From: Rusavskia elegans
Lineage: Eukaryota > Ascomycota > Lecanoromycetes > Teloschistales > Teloschistaceae
NCBI GenBank assembly: GCA_011316305.1
Contig: SAUG01000030.1
Location: forward strand, 434,001 to 498,000
Direction: 5' to 3'
Length of the DNA stretch: 64,000 nt
Below are positions 1-11,404 of this stretch, piece after piece (within the stretch, counting starts at the first letter, position 1; every line of letters begins with the position of its first letter). Both the position numbers and the translations under genes were made by a program. A model generated the notes under the pieces. The model saw only the letters and a list, made by a program, of their open reading frames with translations, had not been told where the DNA came from and searched no databases.

Positions 1-592
1 AACAGACTTATATGTCATCGATTAGGAGCAGCAGTCATTGCAGATGTACGACCCTGATGAGGAAAAGGAATGTGTATGCCTAAGCTAACGTTGTTCGTGA
101 GCAACAACATCGCAATATATGTCAATTAGCCACTGATGTCTTATACGATGGGTCAATTTGCACGACATTTTATCATTCACTGCACCCTATATGAAAAAAA
201 AAACAAAGACTGTGAATGGAATATTGATCAGCTCTTGACCTGAGGCATATATTGACCACGGCTATACCCGCGCGCGGCTAGCTCTCAATTCATGCAGAGG
301 TAAGGTAAGGTAGCTTGGCTCCTTGGGTAGGTACCTTATCATCGTTGGCATTGTTAATTTGAACATCCGTCTCTTATGTTCTAGTTTGCATATATTATTT
401 ACTTCGATTGCCACAGATCCGACGCACCTTACTGTGAGGATTACTGAACAGTCAAATCATACAGATCATCAAAGCAATCTCATCGATTCTAATCGGGTGC
501 CAATTAGTGGACTACGAGTACAACGGTATCACACATCTCGATCCCAACCGATACCCCCAACGCCAAGACGAACCACCGCCAACAGCTTGAAA
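1..592. other. Intergenic, 3' flank of LRO1
   Basis: No supported gene. A short open frame runs on the plus strand from about 323 into the LRO1 3' end, but it shows no family resemblance and overlaps real coding sequence. The stretch is AT-rich with homopolymer A near 194-204. Confidence 0.6.
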
Positions 593-2739
593 TCAACGGT
601 CATCATATATTTCTACCTTTTCCGAATACTCCCGTATGTTGGAGACATAATTGTCCTCTATATGGGTACCCTTACCGCCAGCTACACGAAGTATCAAGTC
701 ATTGAGGGAAGCTCGGCCTAGAATGTCCACGTGATCACCTGGAACCTGTGAGTAATGACCATATATAGGGACGAAATGGGCAATTGTACCAGTGTTAGGT
801 CCACCTCGAGGCGAGAACCGATCCGGTTCATGCGGCATCTCATACACCTTGACGGTGACCCCCGCTGGATTGTACCGATTGATACTCCACCCTTTCGCGC
901 ACATGTAACCATTGCTCATAAGAGGCACAGTACCGTCACCTTCACCCATCACCACCCCCCGATCGATTTCCCCGTAGATTAAGGTGGTGTCGATGGTCAC
1001 GTTGAGCTTCGACGTTGGGTCCCGATCTTCACGATACCAATAGCTTCGTTCCGTCGGCTTGCCAACCCCGTAGAAGCAATAGATCTTGAGGTGTGGAGCG
1101 ATCGGCAAGCGTGTCTCAAGCGGATTCATCCATTTTCTCGGGTCTTTGCCGTTCCTCTCAACCTCAGCCCTGGAATGGGCGACACCGTACGAATAGGTAC
1201 TTTGAACCTGATCCCGATACCACGTGTCGCTGTTCTCCATCAAGTACGCGTGACTTTCATCAACAGTCAAGTTCGCAGGCGACTGCGTTGAATTGCTTTC
1301 CTTAAAGTTGATGAACGTCCCATAACTGACCGTTTGGTTTGTGGAGTCATCAGGGGCAAAAGTCTTGTTGCCCCAGACTGCATTGCCACCGATCGGCAGC
1401 ATACTCGAAGCTCCCGGCATGGCTCGGAATATTTCGACGCGCTCGTGCTTGGCCAAAAATTTCTCAAGCCCGTATACGGCAAACGCGTTGAGCTGAGCGG
1501 TATCCTTCATCTCACCAGAGAGTACAGCCGGATAGCCTTTCAATGCTCCAAGCATGGATCCACTGATGTTGATCCAGGAGTCCACGAAGGTATCGACCCA
1601 ATCTGGTCCACCGTCCCCATGTCCCTCGGCCTCGACCCAGTGGAGAAAGTAGAAGAGAACCTGTGAGCCCATGCTGTGAGAAATGAGGACGACCTTCTCG
1701 CCTGACGTCCGGAACCCTGTCTCAATGTGCGCTTTCAATCTCGTGAAGTAGTGATCACGCAGCTCGAGCTTCTCGCAGGAGAGCCGCCAGTCGTACGCGG
1801 CCGTAAAAGCGTTCGATCTTGGATACGTGAGCCGTGGTTGCACAATCCCACGCGAGATACGTACGGATCGTAGCCAAGAGTCGCAAGATTTTCCAGGATC
1901 TTGCTCCATATCCAATACCCAGTGATGAAGCTGAAATAAAGGTCAAACAAGAGAAGCAATGGCTTCTGATGGGTCTTACAAGTCCGCGGCGTCGAAGCCT
2001 TGAGCCGCACGCAACTTGATACCAGGAGGATCCAGGCCAGTCAATTTGTCGAGCATGATATGCTTTTTCCAGCTTGCTTTGTCCAAGACCAACGCTCTCA
2101 TCATACTCCCTTTCCTCTTAGCTGTTGTCATCGCATTGGCTTGAGAAGGTGGCCAACTCACAGCTGCCCCATAGTCGTTTCCTGAAATATTGCCTTGAGC
2201 TCTCCTCTGTTCCCCAGCTTTCTAGACCAGTAGATATGACGCCAGGTATCATGATGACGGGATGCCGAGCTTTGATGCCTTGACTTTGCAAATGGAGGCC
2301 GACCGTAAAAGAGTCGTAATTGACTGTTTCTCGCTCGTGCCGCTACGAGACCTATCAGTCTCAGCCAATGACTCCTTGGAAGATATCTCGGTGGTTGCAA
2401 GCTCACGGTGATGTCTTTTGCATCTTTAACAATACCAGCTGGTATTGCCTCAAGTAGAGAATCGAGGTTCATATCCATCAGTCCCTCCAGATTGATCACG
2501 TCGTGCTGCTGCGCGAAGAAAGCCGCCATGACGATCCCAAAAAGCCCTCCAAGACCAAATACGAGCCATTGCCGCCTCTTGCTCCTTTCGCTGGACAGTT
2601 TCTTCAACTTCGAGGTTGGGACAAGGGTGACATGTTCCCCATCCTTGGCCTTGAACGCTGGGTTTGGCGAGGACGCCCTTGACGGCTCAGAAGAGGAGTC
2701 CCCAAGTACTCGCCGTCTGAGAGTACTGAACGACGACAT
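593..2739 (-). CDS. LRO1: Phospholipid:diacylglycerol acyltransferase
   Basis: Transfers an acyl chain from a phospholipid to diacylglycerol, making triacylglycerol at the ER. The model has five exons: 2739-2407, 2342-2162, 2109-1980, 1930-1865 and 1817-593, giving 644 aa, normal for fungal Lro1. Each splice restores family sequence, for example LGYDP joined to SNAFTAAYDW. Residues about 57-76 form one N-terminal membrane anchor after a basic stretch. The lipase-type nucleophile motif SHSMG lies near residue 285. The Asp of GDGTVPL (about 533) and the His of GDHVDILG (about 600) complete the triad. The ATG at 2739 was chosen because the frame upstream offers only a TTG at 2760. The gene is divergent from the transposase-like ORF, with 179 bp between start codons. 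Identity is firm; exon ends are predicted. Confidence 0.95.
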
Positions 2740-2918
2740 GTTGGGATTTTCTAGAATCAAACGACAAAGACGAAGATATTGATGCTGAAGGATCCCACAT
2801 CGTACGGGTTTTCGATTGCGATGTCAATACAAAAGTTGATGCCAAGAATCTGGTCCCGCCAACCGACATTGAGAGCTCCTCTGCCTCAACCAGTTTTTCT
2901 CCCCGAATCCCCTCGAGG

Positions 2919-4316
2919 ATGTCTCCCGGTCCAAACAGTCCTGGGCAAGCTACGCCCACCGATGGTAGATCTGACACATATATACTGGACGAAACCTCAC
3001 CGGACAGAGCTAAAGACGGCACAACTGCAATTGACCCATTACTAGACGGCCCTGCACTAAGCACACCTGCTTCATACACAGCTGCACCAGACACAGATGC
3101 GCCAGACATAGCTGCAACGGATACAGGTACACCTGACAGAGACACAACTACACTAGATACACCTGTTCCTGACAATGCTGCTTCTGAAGAAGCCGCGTTC
3201 GACGTCCCTCAGCACCTCAGTAAGGAAGACTATGACGATCTCAGAGCCCAAATCAAGGGCGCCATTGCCTACAACAAAGCCCATAATCCAGCCGCGACTA
3301 AGCAGTCGGTCTTCGACTTCTTTGGTGTTAAACGCCGCAAAGGGTACAAAATGCTTCAAGCCAGCCCTGCTCGACCAACCACTGATCAACCCAAGAAAGA
3401 GAGAAGGGGCAGGAGGGTGAAGATCCTCAAGGCGGACGTCCGATGCATGGAAGAAATTCTGAAGACCGAAAAGGTCAATAGCCAAGGTGGTTCATGGCAG
3501 GAACTCGCGAGCAGAGCTGGCCTTGTCGGCGAGAGGCATGTCCACAGTCACACCCTCCGAAACATGATGCAGGATCTGGAGTACCACCGGTGTACCACCT
3601 GCAAGAATAACTGGCTAGCTCCCCATATCAAGGCAGGTCGGAAAGTCTTCGCGCAGCAGTACTTGGATTGGACGGTTCCTGACTGGAAGTTCGTCCGATT
3701 CAGTGATAAGATTCACTTCGGCTTTGGTCCCAATGGCAAGGTCCGCGTCTTGAGGAGACATGGTGAGAGGTCATGCGTCGATTGTATGCAGGAGGGGGCG
3801 GAGCCACTACCACGGGAAAAGAAGCCCGATAAGCTACTGCATGCGTGGGCCATGGTGGGCTGGAACTATAAGTCGCCGCTGTATTGGTACGACACGAAGT
3901 TTCCTGATGGCAGGATGAATCAACAGGAATACATTGATCTGATTCTGTCGGCTATCGTCAAGCCCATGTTGCAGAACGGGGAGGTCTTCTTGCTGGAAGA
4001 AGAGCACGATGAAACCCATGGACCCAAGGACAACGGCAACCAAGTCAGGAAGTGGAAAGAACAGAATGGCCTCAACTACTACATCAACGCTCCCAAATCC
4101 CCGGATCTGATCGTCATCGATGATGCTTTCCGGTCTTTGAGCCAATTCCTCTCCAAGCAAGATGTCAGTGACTGGACCGAAGAAACGCTCAAGGAACGTC
4201 TGGAAGATTGCTGGGACAACCATGTGCCGCAAAGTCACATCAACAGGAAGGTGGAGGGCATGAGGTCTCGCATGCAGGAGGTCCTTGACGCAGATGGGGA
4301 GATGATAGGACTTTGA
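2919..4316 (+). CDS. Tc1/mariner-like DDE transposase-derived protein
   Basis: An intact 465-aa frame without introns. The C-terminal half follows the fungal Tc1/mariner transposase pattern: FSDK at 261-264 (first acidic block, usually FSDE), LLEEEHDETHG at 358-368 (second block, usually ending EEDGDSGHG) and SPDLIVIDDAF at 394-404 (third block, usually SPDLxPIENxW). A basic, probably helix-turn-helix DNA-binding region lies at about 100-215. Residues 40-90 are an unusual Thr/Asp/Pro-rich stretch. Substitutions at or beside all three acidic blocks suggest that transposition chemistry is altered or lost, while the frame stays open. I see no terminal inverted repeats flanking it. It may be a domesticated transposase or a recently decayed copy. 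The open frame extends upstream without an ATG to 2730, so an unseen 5' exon is possible. Confidence 0.75.
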   Translation: MSPGPNSPGQATPTDGRSDTYILDETSPDRAKDGTTAIDPLLDGPALSTPASYTAAPDTDAPDIAATDTGTPDRDTTTLDTPVPDNAASEEAAFDVPQHLSKEDYDDLRAQIKGAIAYNKAHNPAATKQSVFDFFGVKRRKGYKMLQASPARPTTDQPKKERRGRRVKILKADVRCMEEILKTEKVNSQGGSWQELASRAGLVGERHVHSHTLRNMMQDLEYHRCTTCKNNWLAPHIKAGRKVFAQQYLDWTVPDWKFVRFSDKIHFGFGPNGKVRVLRRHGERSCVDCMQEGAEPLPREKKPDKLLHAWAMVGWNYKSPLYWYDTKFPDGRMNQQEYIDLILSAIVKPMLQNGEVFLLEEEHDETHGPKDNGNQVRKWKEQNGLNYYINAPKSPDLIVIDDAFRSLSQFLSKQDVSDWTEETLKERLEDCWDNHVPQSHINRKVEGMRSRMQEVLDADGEMIGL

Positions 4317-4613
4317 GAAAAGAAATCATACAAGGTAATTAATGTGGTGCTGGCGAACTGAGGGAGGGTTTCCGGCTTGGTGCTTTCAGGCGATGATACC
4401 CCCTGCATGCGACGAGTGTCGATATGACGGCCATTAGCATATCTTTTCGGCTATGGTGCTATATGAGCTGTCTACTGCCGGTATTCGATTGTCTTATTGC
4501 GAATTATTCTTTCGGACCGAGAAAGCGCCGCTTCTTGGCACCTTTCACATGCTTGAAGTAAAAACCACTCCCACCGCCCATGTACCGTGTAGTCGACACC
4601 CTCAACCATCCAA

Positions 4614-5288
4614 ATGACGGACAGGGAAGAATTGCAATACGTCCAATACCACAGCAGCAAAGAATCGACCTACCTCGCCGCCATCCGGCAACTCATATCT
4701 AACGATCTCTCCGAACCCTACAGCATCTACGTCTACCGCTACTTCCTCTACCAATGGGGCGATCTATGTTTTCTTGTAAGTCCAGAACAACATGTAGCCA
4801 AAATGACTGAATGTTTAGATGGTCCCACAGGCTCTCGACGAGCACGACAACATGCTCGGTGTTGTCATTTCGAAATTGGAACCCCACCGGGGAGGGCCCA
4901 TGAGAGGGTATATTGCTATGCTAGCTGTCAAGAAGGAGCATCGCGGTAGAGGTATTGCCACGAAACTTGTTCGTATGGCAATCGATGTTATGATCGAGCG
5001 TGATGCCGACGAGGTAAGATCCAATCCTCTTCGAAGGTGCAATGGGAAATAAGGGCGCTCAGAAGCAGTCAGATTGCACTCGAGACAGAAGTCACCAACA
5101 GCGCAGCCATGAAACTGTACGAGCGACTGGGCTTTCTTCGAAGCAAACGCCTTCATCGTTACTATCTCAACGGTAATTCCGCTTTTCGCTTCGTACTCTT
5201 CGTGAAGGAAAGCGCATTCACTTCGCGCCTGGGGTATGATGAAAACGACGAGGATGAGGACCAACCAGAACTACCGCCATCCGCCTGA
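4614..5288 (+). CDS. MAK3: N-alpha-acetyltransferase 30 (NatC catalytic subunit)
   Basis: GNAT-family enzyme that acetylates protein N-termini starting Met-Leu/Ile/Phe as the catalytic part of NatC. Three exons: 4614-4775, 4819-5013 and 5073-5288, about 190 aa. The acceptor of intron 1 could instead be the CAG ending at 4830, which removes four residues. The acetyl-CoA loop is RGRGIA within the second exon, after MLAVKKEH. The third exon carries TNSAAMKLYERLGF, the typical GNAT C-terminal signature, followed by RYYLNG. Yeast Mak3 is 176 aa. An acidic tail (ENDEDEDQ) ends the protein. It converges with CND1, whose stop lies 89 bp away. Confidence 0.88.
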
Positions 5289-5377
5289 ATCCACCAGGGA
5301 CATGTTCGACGAGACAAACTCCAACCACCCCAAAGAACCGATGAATCTTCAAGCTGCCGAAGCGGAGAATATTGCAC

Positions 5378-8300
5378 TCATGCCGTCGCTTCAACTAATC
5401 TGAAGCCCGCGCTGACGGTCTTCTGGATCTCCTCGTTCTTGTGTTGCAAGAGCGACAAGGCGTAGGCGATGTCGTTCCACTGCCTCTCACTGTCGCAGCG
5501 GCCGAGTCTAGCGGCAAGTTTGTCTGCAAGCTGTTTGGCATGCTTGTCCTGGAAACAATCAGCTGAATTTACTGCACAAAAGATACACTCGGGGAGAGTC
5601 ACCTTCTCAATGAAGGACGCTAGGAATTTGATGATCCTCTTCAGCGAACTCTCTTCGAGGTCCGTTGCTGCGCTAAGATGGGAGAACATGTCGATAAACT
5701 GATTGTAGACGGCGTTATCCTTGGTCGCGAGCTCTGTGAAGAACATTCTTGAAAGATCCGCGATTCGCTTATCAGGGTCTTCCAGACATTTCGCCATCTC
5801 GCCGAGTTGACCTTTCACCTTGACTTGGCCAGCAAGAATGAGGAATGTCAGCGTCATCAAACACGTTCTCTTCACCGAGCTGTCCTTATCGTTCAGCCTC
5901 CTGTATAGGAAATCGGTGTTCTCATCGATCAAGTGATTGAAGCAAACAGCCATGTCTCCGAGCGCAATTACAACATTGCTTCGAGTGACGGCATTTTGCG
6001 ACTTTTCCAGTATCGTTATGAGCAGCGGCAGATTCTTTTCGCAGTACTCCGACGAAACACACATTAACTTGGCCATACACAGTGTGGCAGAAGCTTGGAG
6101 ATCGTCGTCGTCGTATTTGGTATTGTTCGAGCATATTTCGGTAACCAGAGGCGCATAATGGGAAAGAAGTGAGTTGGCTCCGTAAAGCAATTCCCTTTCT
6201 CTTATGTGGGTCATCGCTTCTGTGAAATCGTCTTCTGTGGTACCACCGATCAGATCCAGTTCGTCTTGCTCAGCAGGGGCCCCTTTCACTGGCGATGCGT
6301 TCGACGGCTTGCTCTTCTCCTTCTCCGCTTTGCGTCGTTTGAAATCCAATTCACAGAGTTCGAGATGCACAATCTGCTTGATCGCTATGTGACCGACGAT
6401 GAAGAGCAACTGGGCCAGTGCGAGTGACGGTCTCTGCTTCTTCGTCGACTCTTCTGGCGGTGGTGTGGCTAGGCCACTCTGGCCTTCAATGCCTTCCATA
6501 GCATCCGGGTCCTGCGATGTCGCTTGTTGTTGAAACACATGCTTGGTTTTGCGCCGCAGAATGTCTGAGCAGAGTGAATCGGGATGCTTGGACAAGGTAT
6601 AGATAGCACTGATGGCTTGTTCCGCAACCCCAAACCTATAATACATCAGCTGAACCGTCTCGCCACTGTGTAGTTGCCGTCTCACCATTCCTTGCTATCA
6701 GAGATGATCTCAATCATCGAAGCCAGCCTAGCAAGAACGGCATGGTCATTGGGCAGTTTCGGTGCTATGGCCATGGTATCTTTCGCCTGACGCTTCGATG
6801 GATTGATCCGCCGAAGAGCGACGCAGGTATACTTCGCAAGAGCAAGATCTGCTTGGCCTAAAGGTCCAAGACCGATGCGGAGCATCGTACCCATTTCCTT
6901 GATTACTATTTCCGGATCCGCCTGAGCTAGCATTCCCAAAACTATGATGGCACCGCGTCTTTGATTCCTCGAGATCTCTTGTTTCTGTACCCCATACACC
7001 TGCCATAGCTTCGTGACCACAAGCTCCGAGATATGCTGAGCCTTCATCATTGTACTCAGGAGCTGCTCCAACGAAGTGAGCTCCGCAGGAGACGCACCGA
7101 ACGTAAGACTGATCATGTTGCGAGCGACATAGTTGGCTGCATCGTTCTCGCTGAACGTATCAGGCGCAGCGAAGAACAATCCGCGATAGCAGTCAATCAA
7201 GTGCGTCTGAACCCCTTTACCTTCGTCACTGTTACCCTTAGTCCAGATAAGACGGAGCATTCTTCGGATTCCAGTACGAGCAGCTTCGATCTTGTATGCA
7301 TCGACAATGACAAAGAAATCCATGGCTTCTATGACCTCGCTCTTGTTTTTCGATGACAAAAGCTGACAGATCACAGGGGTAGCGTCGTGCAGCACTTGAA
7401 TGAATCGAAGTGCTTCCGAGTAGTATTTGCGGGTTAATTGCAACCTGTTCATCATCTCGGCCGTTGCAGCGTCTTCAGCCGCTTTCTTGACCATTGCCGC
7501 CTTCTGCTCGTCTGTAAGTGAAGTTGACTCTTTTGATTCTGCATCCACCTCAGTGGCCTCGTCGAGAAGAGCAGTATCGACATTCGCTTCCCCTTCAGCC
7601 AGACCAGGGGATCCAGTTGGGGGCTTTAGGGCATTCAACTCCACTTGTACGGCTTCTAGTCGTTGATTCCATTCGGTATAGGACAATTGACCCCCGTGCA
7701 TGACACTGAAGGGGTGCGTGGATACCAGTTTGCCGAGCAGTTTGATTGCGTTCCTCCGAACATTGCTGCTCTTGTCTTCCAAGCTCCGAGCCGCAAGCTG
7801 CGCGGCCGTCTGCCTCCGTTTGGGGAACTTCTGCTCCAAATCGCAAAGCTTCATAAACACTTGAATATCCCTTGATCGGCAATACGGGTTTGTGTCTAGG
7901 AACCTCTCCTCAAGAATGTCAAAAAATCCATTGATCTGGGTCTTGTAATTTTCGCCACGCTCCTCCTGCTTGCTGAGATCAGAGATCAAATTGCCACAGA
8001 CTTCGATCACGGCACAACGGAGAATATATGCCTGCATTCGTCAATATGTACCACATTTCGGGAATGCATCTTTGTGTACTTCGCTGTCTAGAAACTTAAT
8101 TAGAAGCATCATCTGTTTGATGACTAGCCGGGGGGCCAATTCCGAAAGCTTTACCATGAAAGCAGAAACTGACTTAGGCCCTCGCGTGTCATTGGTGTTG
8201 AACTCCTTATTGCTCAATTCCCTGCCGGAAATCAGCTCACTGGGCTGTCACCAATCGCCAGGGGCGGACCTTAGTATTTCCTCTGCTAGCTGAGGATAAT

Positions 8301-9271
8301 CGTATTGTTCTGCGAGTATTTGGAGGAACTCTGCCATTGGCTCCGCCAGGTGTTCGAAATAGGAGAGATTCTGGATAATTGATGTTTGCGCTCCTGTCGA
8401 AGTATAAGTACAGCAACTTCATCTCCGGCTGTGGTGTCAACTCACCAAAGGCGTGACCATGATGCTTGACTGCCATACACAGGACCTTGAAGGCATGCAT
8501 ACGTAGCGCAGTGTTCTTGATGCGCTGCTCACTCTCGAACATTAGATACACCGACCTTGTGAAAAGACCTACAAGTGTGTCCCTTTCTGAGGTTGTCATG
8601 AAGATTTTGGCGAGCTTCAATTTCATGACTTTACACATGATCTCCAAAGCCGTCTGTAATTGATGCGTCGGATCCCAGACACCATCCTTCGCGCTGGCCT
8701 TTGATTTTGCACCTTTACCAGCACCTCGACCTCGAGCAGGAGCTGCATTCGCGGGTTTCTCTGCAGCCTTGACCTCGACAGCAGAGATGGACCACTGCAG
8801 TAAGAATCCATACATCTCCAGGAGTTGTTTGTGATGCCCCGTCGTTTCCTGTGCTTCTGTTTCGCCTTCATTGTGGATGCTGTCTGCTTCCGAAGACAAA
8901 CCGGAGACGACGACGTCGAGTATCTTGCTCAGTGCATGGGTCGGGAGCAGCGACACTGATCTGGAAATTTGAAAGAGCTCAGAATCAGGTTCACTTGGGT
9001 AATGCTGCTGGGACTGTAAGGAAATGGGGGCACACTTTAGCAAGAATTGCAGAGAATCGAAAACGGAGCTCCTGGTCAAAGCATCCGGGTTCTCTGCAAT
9101 GGTGTCCACTATGGGATTCAGCACCCCATTTATTACACCGCTTGTCAAGGAGTCGGGGTCATTCTCGCAATCGACCAAGCTTCCGTCGGCTTCGGGTATA
9201 GGGACCGTCGCTGGATCACTGAGGTAGTACTTCAACGCTTTGTTGATGTCGAAGTCGGTATGATCCCCCAT
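5378..9271 (-). CDS. CND1: Condensin complex non-SMC subunit 1 (HEAT repeat)
   Basis: HEAT-repeat subunit (Ycs4/Cnd1/CAP-D2 family) needed for mitotic chromosome compaction. Model exons: 9271-9036, 8960-8446, 8393-8270, 8221-8080, 8031-6686, 6635-5603 and 5548-5378, giving 1188 aa, in the family range. Splices restore conserved runs such as LDSE-AYILRCAVIEVCGN and SKEW-FGVAEQAISAIY. Two introns (8961-9035 and 5549-5602) are multiples of three without stops; I infer them because the spliced product reads like the family (FIEK-DKHAKQLADKL). The start MGDHTDFDINKALKYYLSDP fits the family N-terminus; longer ATG choices upstream do not. Divergent from CDC7 across 315 bp holding an MCB box. Confidence 0.92.
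8961..9035 (-). other. Probable 75-nt in-frame intron in CND1
   Basis: GTGTGC donor and TTTCCAG acceptor. Removal joins FLLK to SVSLLPTHALSK. Because the intron is 3n and stop-free, the unspliced message would encode 25 extra residues. Only RNA can settle it. Confidence 0.55.
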
Positions 9272-9586
9272 TTTTACAACGACTCGTCTTCCTCGGCGGC
9301 GTGGAGAGATGGTAATCTGGCCGTTGGACGTTGATCGCAACAATCCTGTGGTCGCTCTGTTTACAAGAAGGTTGCCGAGGTCCGATCGTTTACGCGCTTG
9401 ACGCGTTGCACCGCTAAGGTACACTTCGGGTGAATTTTGTACGAGGAGACTGAGATCGAATCCAGGCATCCAGGAGGTATTGTAAGAAGCCCATATATGT
9501 AGTCTACATCTACGACTAGGACCGAGAAAGGAAGTTGAAGAAAGAACCCTACTGATCAGACCAGAAGCCACCAACTTGTCAAAGCC
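9272..9586. promoter_or_regulatory. Shared divergent promoter of CND1 and CDC7 with MCB box
   Basis: The 315 bp between the two start codons contains ACGCGT at 9401-9406, the core recognised by the MBF/DSC1 (Mbp1-Swi6) G1/S factor in ascomycetes, and a near match ACGCGC at 9392-9397. The box is 130 bp from the CND1 ATG and 181 bp from the CDC7 ATG. Being palindromic, it could serve both genes. Regulation is inferred from the motif and from known cell-cycle control of such genes. Confidence 0.5.
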
Positions 9587-11187
9587 ATGACCACCAACCA
9601 GTTCTTCTCGCAACCCTTTTCACGTGGCCATCAAGAAGCGGGCGAACAGCTTGATTACACAAGCGAAGGTCCCATGGATGAGGACGGAAACACTGTTTAT
9701 GACCAATCCGAAGATTCTGAAGAATCCGAAGAACCCAATGAGGAAATCGGTGAGCTGGCTAAAGAAGAAATGTCAAAACTCGAAGGTATCTTTCAGGCAA
9801 AAGGTCTGAAATTCAGAATGATCGGTCGCATTGGGGAGGGTACGTAGGTGCAATTCCACAATTCTGTCCCGGAGTTCCCATTAAGGTTCAATTACCAGGA
9901 ACCTTCTCTACCGTGTATAAGGCCGAGGACTTGCATTACGACTTTTATCAAAATGATTGGGACATCGAAGCCCCGGATGCAGCCACTGGGTCCCCTCTGC
10001 CGGCCAAGAAACGACGGTCCCAGCACTCACAGGACGATCAAGGTCGACAAAGATCAAGAACACCGCGCTATGTTGCTATTAAGAAGATTTACGTCACGAG
10101 CAGCCCAATGCGGATACAGAACGAATTAGAGCTGTTGCATGATCTTCAAGGTTACAGGTCGATATGCCCGTTGATTACTGCTTTCCGACACTACGACCAA
10201 GTGGTTGCGATACTACCTTATTTTCGACATCAAGACTTCAGGGTGAGCCGAAGCGATTGCTGCGAGATATCATGGGACTCAAAATGAGTAGATGTTCTAT
10301 CGCCAAATGGTCCCTTACGATATCAAGGTGTATTTCAGATCCCTGTTCGCTGCTCTTGCGGCAGTCCACAAGCACGGGATCATACATCGAGATATCAAAC
10401 CCACGTAAGTCACATTTCAGCACGAGTATTTGACGCAACTCTGACGTGACCAGCAACTTCTTGTATGACATAGAAAGACGACAGGGGGTTCTTGTAGATT
10501 TTGGCCTTGCCGAAGTGTGTACCCTTTCTCACCAGTCCCGAAATACAGCCAAAGATACTTACTCTACATCAGCGAGAAGGAACCGACTGCACACATTGTA
10601 TTTGCCAAGACAGCATTCAAAGCCGGCGAATAAAAGTCGAATCAAGCAAAGCCTTTGGCCAACCGGCCGCTGCCGGTTACCCAAAGAATGATCAACGACC
10701 CTCACGCCGCGCCAACCGCGCAGGTACAAGAGGTTTCCGAGCTCCAGAGGTTCTACTGAAATGCACCGCTCAAACGACAAAAATCGACATCTGGTCCGTC
10801 GGCGTCATCCTTCTCACCATCCTATGCCAGCGGTTTCCCTTCTTCAACTCTGCAGACGACGTGGACGCCTTGATCGAAATTGCCTCGATTTTCGGTCAAA
10901 GGAGAATGAAAGCATGTGCACAATTACACGGCACGGTATTCGAATGTTCCTTGCCCACGGTAGGCGACAAGGGGTTCTTGCTGAAGCAGATTGTGCAATG
11001 GTCGGTCTCAACAGTGAGACCGGAAGAAAGGGAGACGATTGACCCGGAGCTCATGGAATGTATCAATTTCTTGGAGCTCTGTTTGGAATTGGATCCAAGG
11101 AAGAGAATTTCGGCCAGGAAGGCTCTGGCGAGCGATTTCCTGAGAGACGAGGACGAAGAGGATGATGTAGATGACTTGCAGACTTGA
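9587..11187 (+). CDS. CDC7: Cdc7/Hsk1-type kinase (DDK catalytic subunit)
   Basis: Catalytic subunit of the Dbf4-dependent kinase that phosphorylates MCM helicase to fire replication origins. Five exons: 9587-9839, 9899-10242, 10292-10404, 10454-10514 and 10573-11187, 461 aa. The glycine loop GEGTFSTVYKA is created by the first splice. VAIKKI carries the ATP lysine, HRDIKPTN the catalytic loop and DFGLAE the metal site. After DFGLAE comes REGTDC..C.CQ, the Cys-containing insert typical of Cdc7 kinases. GTRGFRAPEV closes the activation segment. The N-terminal 60 residues are acidic and Ser-rich, and the C-terminus ends in an acidic tail. It converges with uL15, 217 bp apart. Confidence 0.95.
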
Positions 11188-11404
11188 GACTCGCCTAGCA
11201 TAAACTTGAGCGCGAATTGTGACGGAGGCATGTTGCGACGTTGAGGAGATATCCTGCCTTTACTTGAATCAATCACCGAAACTTCGCTCAGCACTTGGTC
11301 AACAAAATCAGCCGTGGCATTGGAAATTGAAATGGATCCCTTGAGGCTCAGCAGTGCTACATGACTGCCTCGTTGAAAATTTCTCTTCCGCTCTTTCATC
11401 AAGT

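Noticed and set aside
2687..3175. 162-codon minus-strand frame, Ser/Val-rich
   Set aside because: It is the antisense of the Thr/Asp/Pro-rich repeat coding region of the transposase-like ORF and of the LRO1 start; composition follows from the complement.
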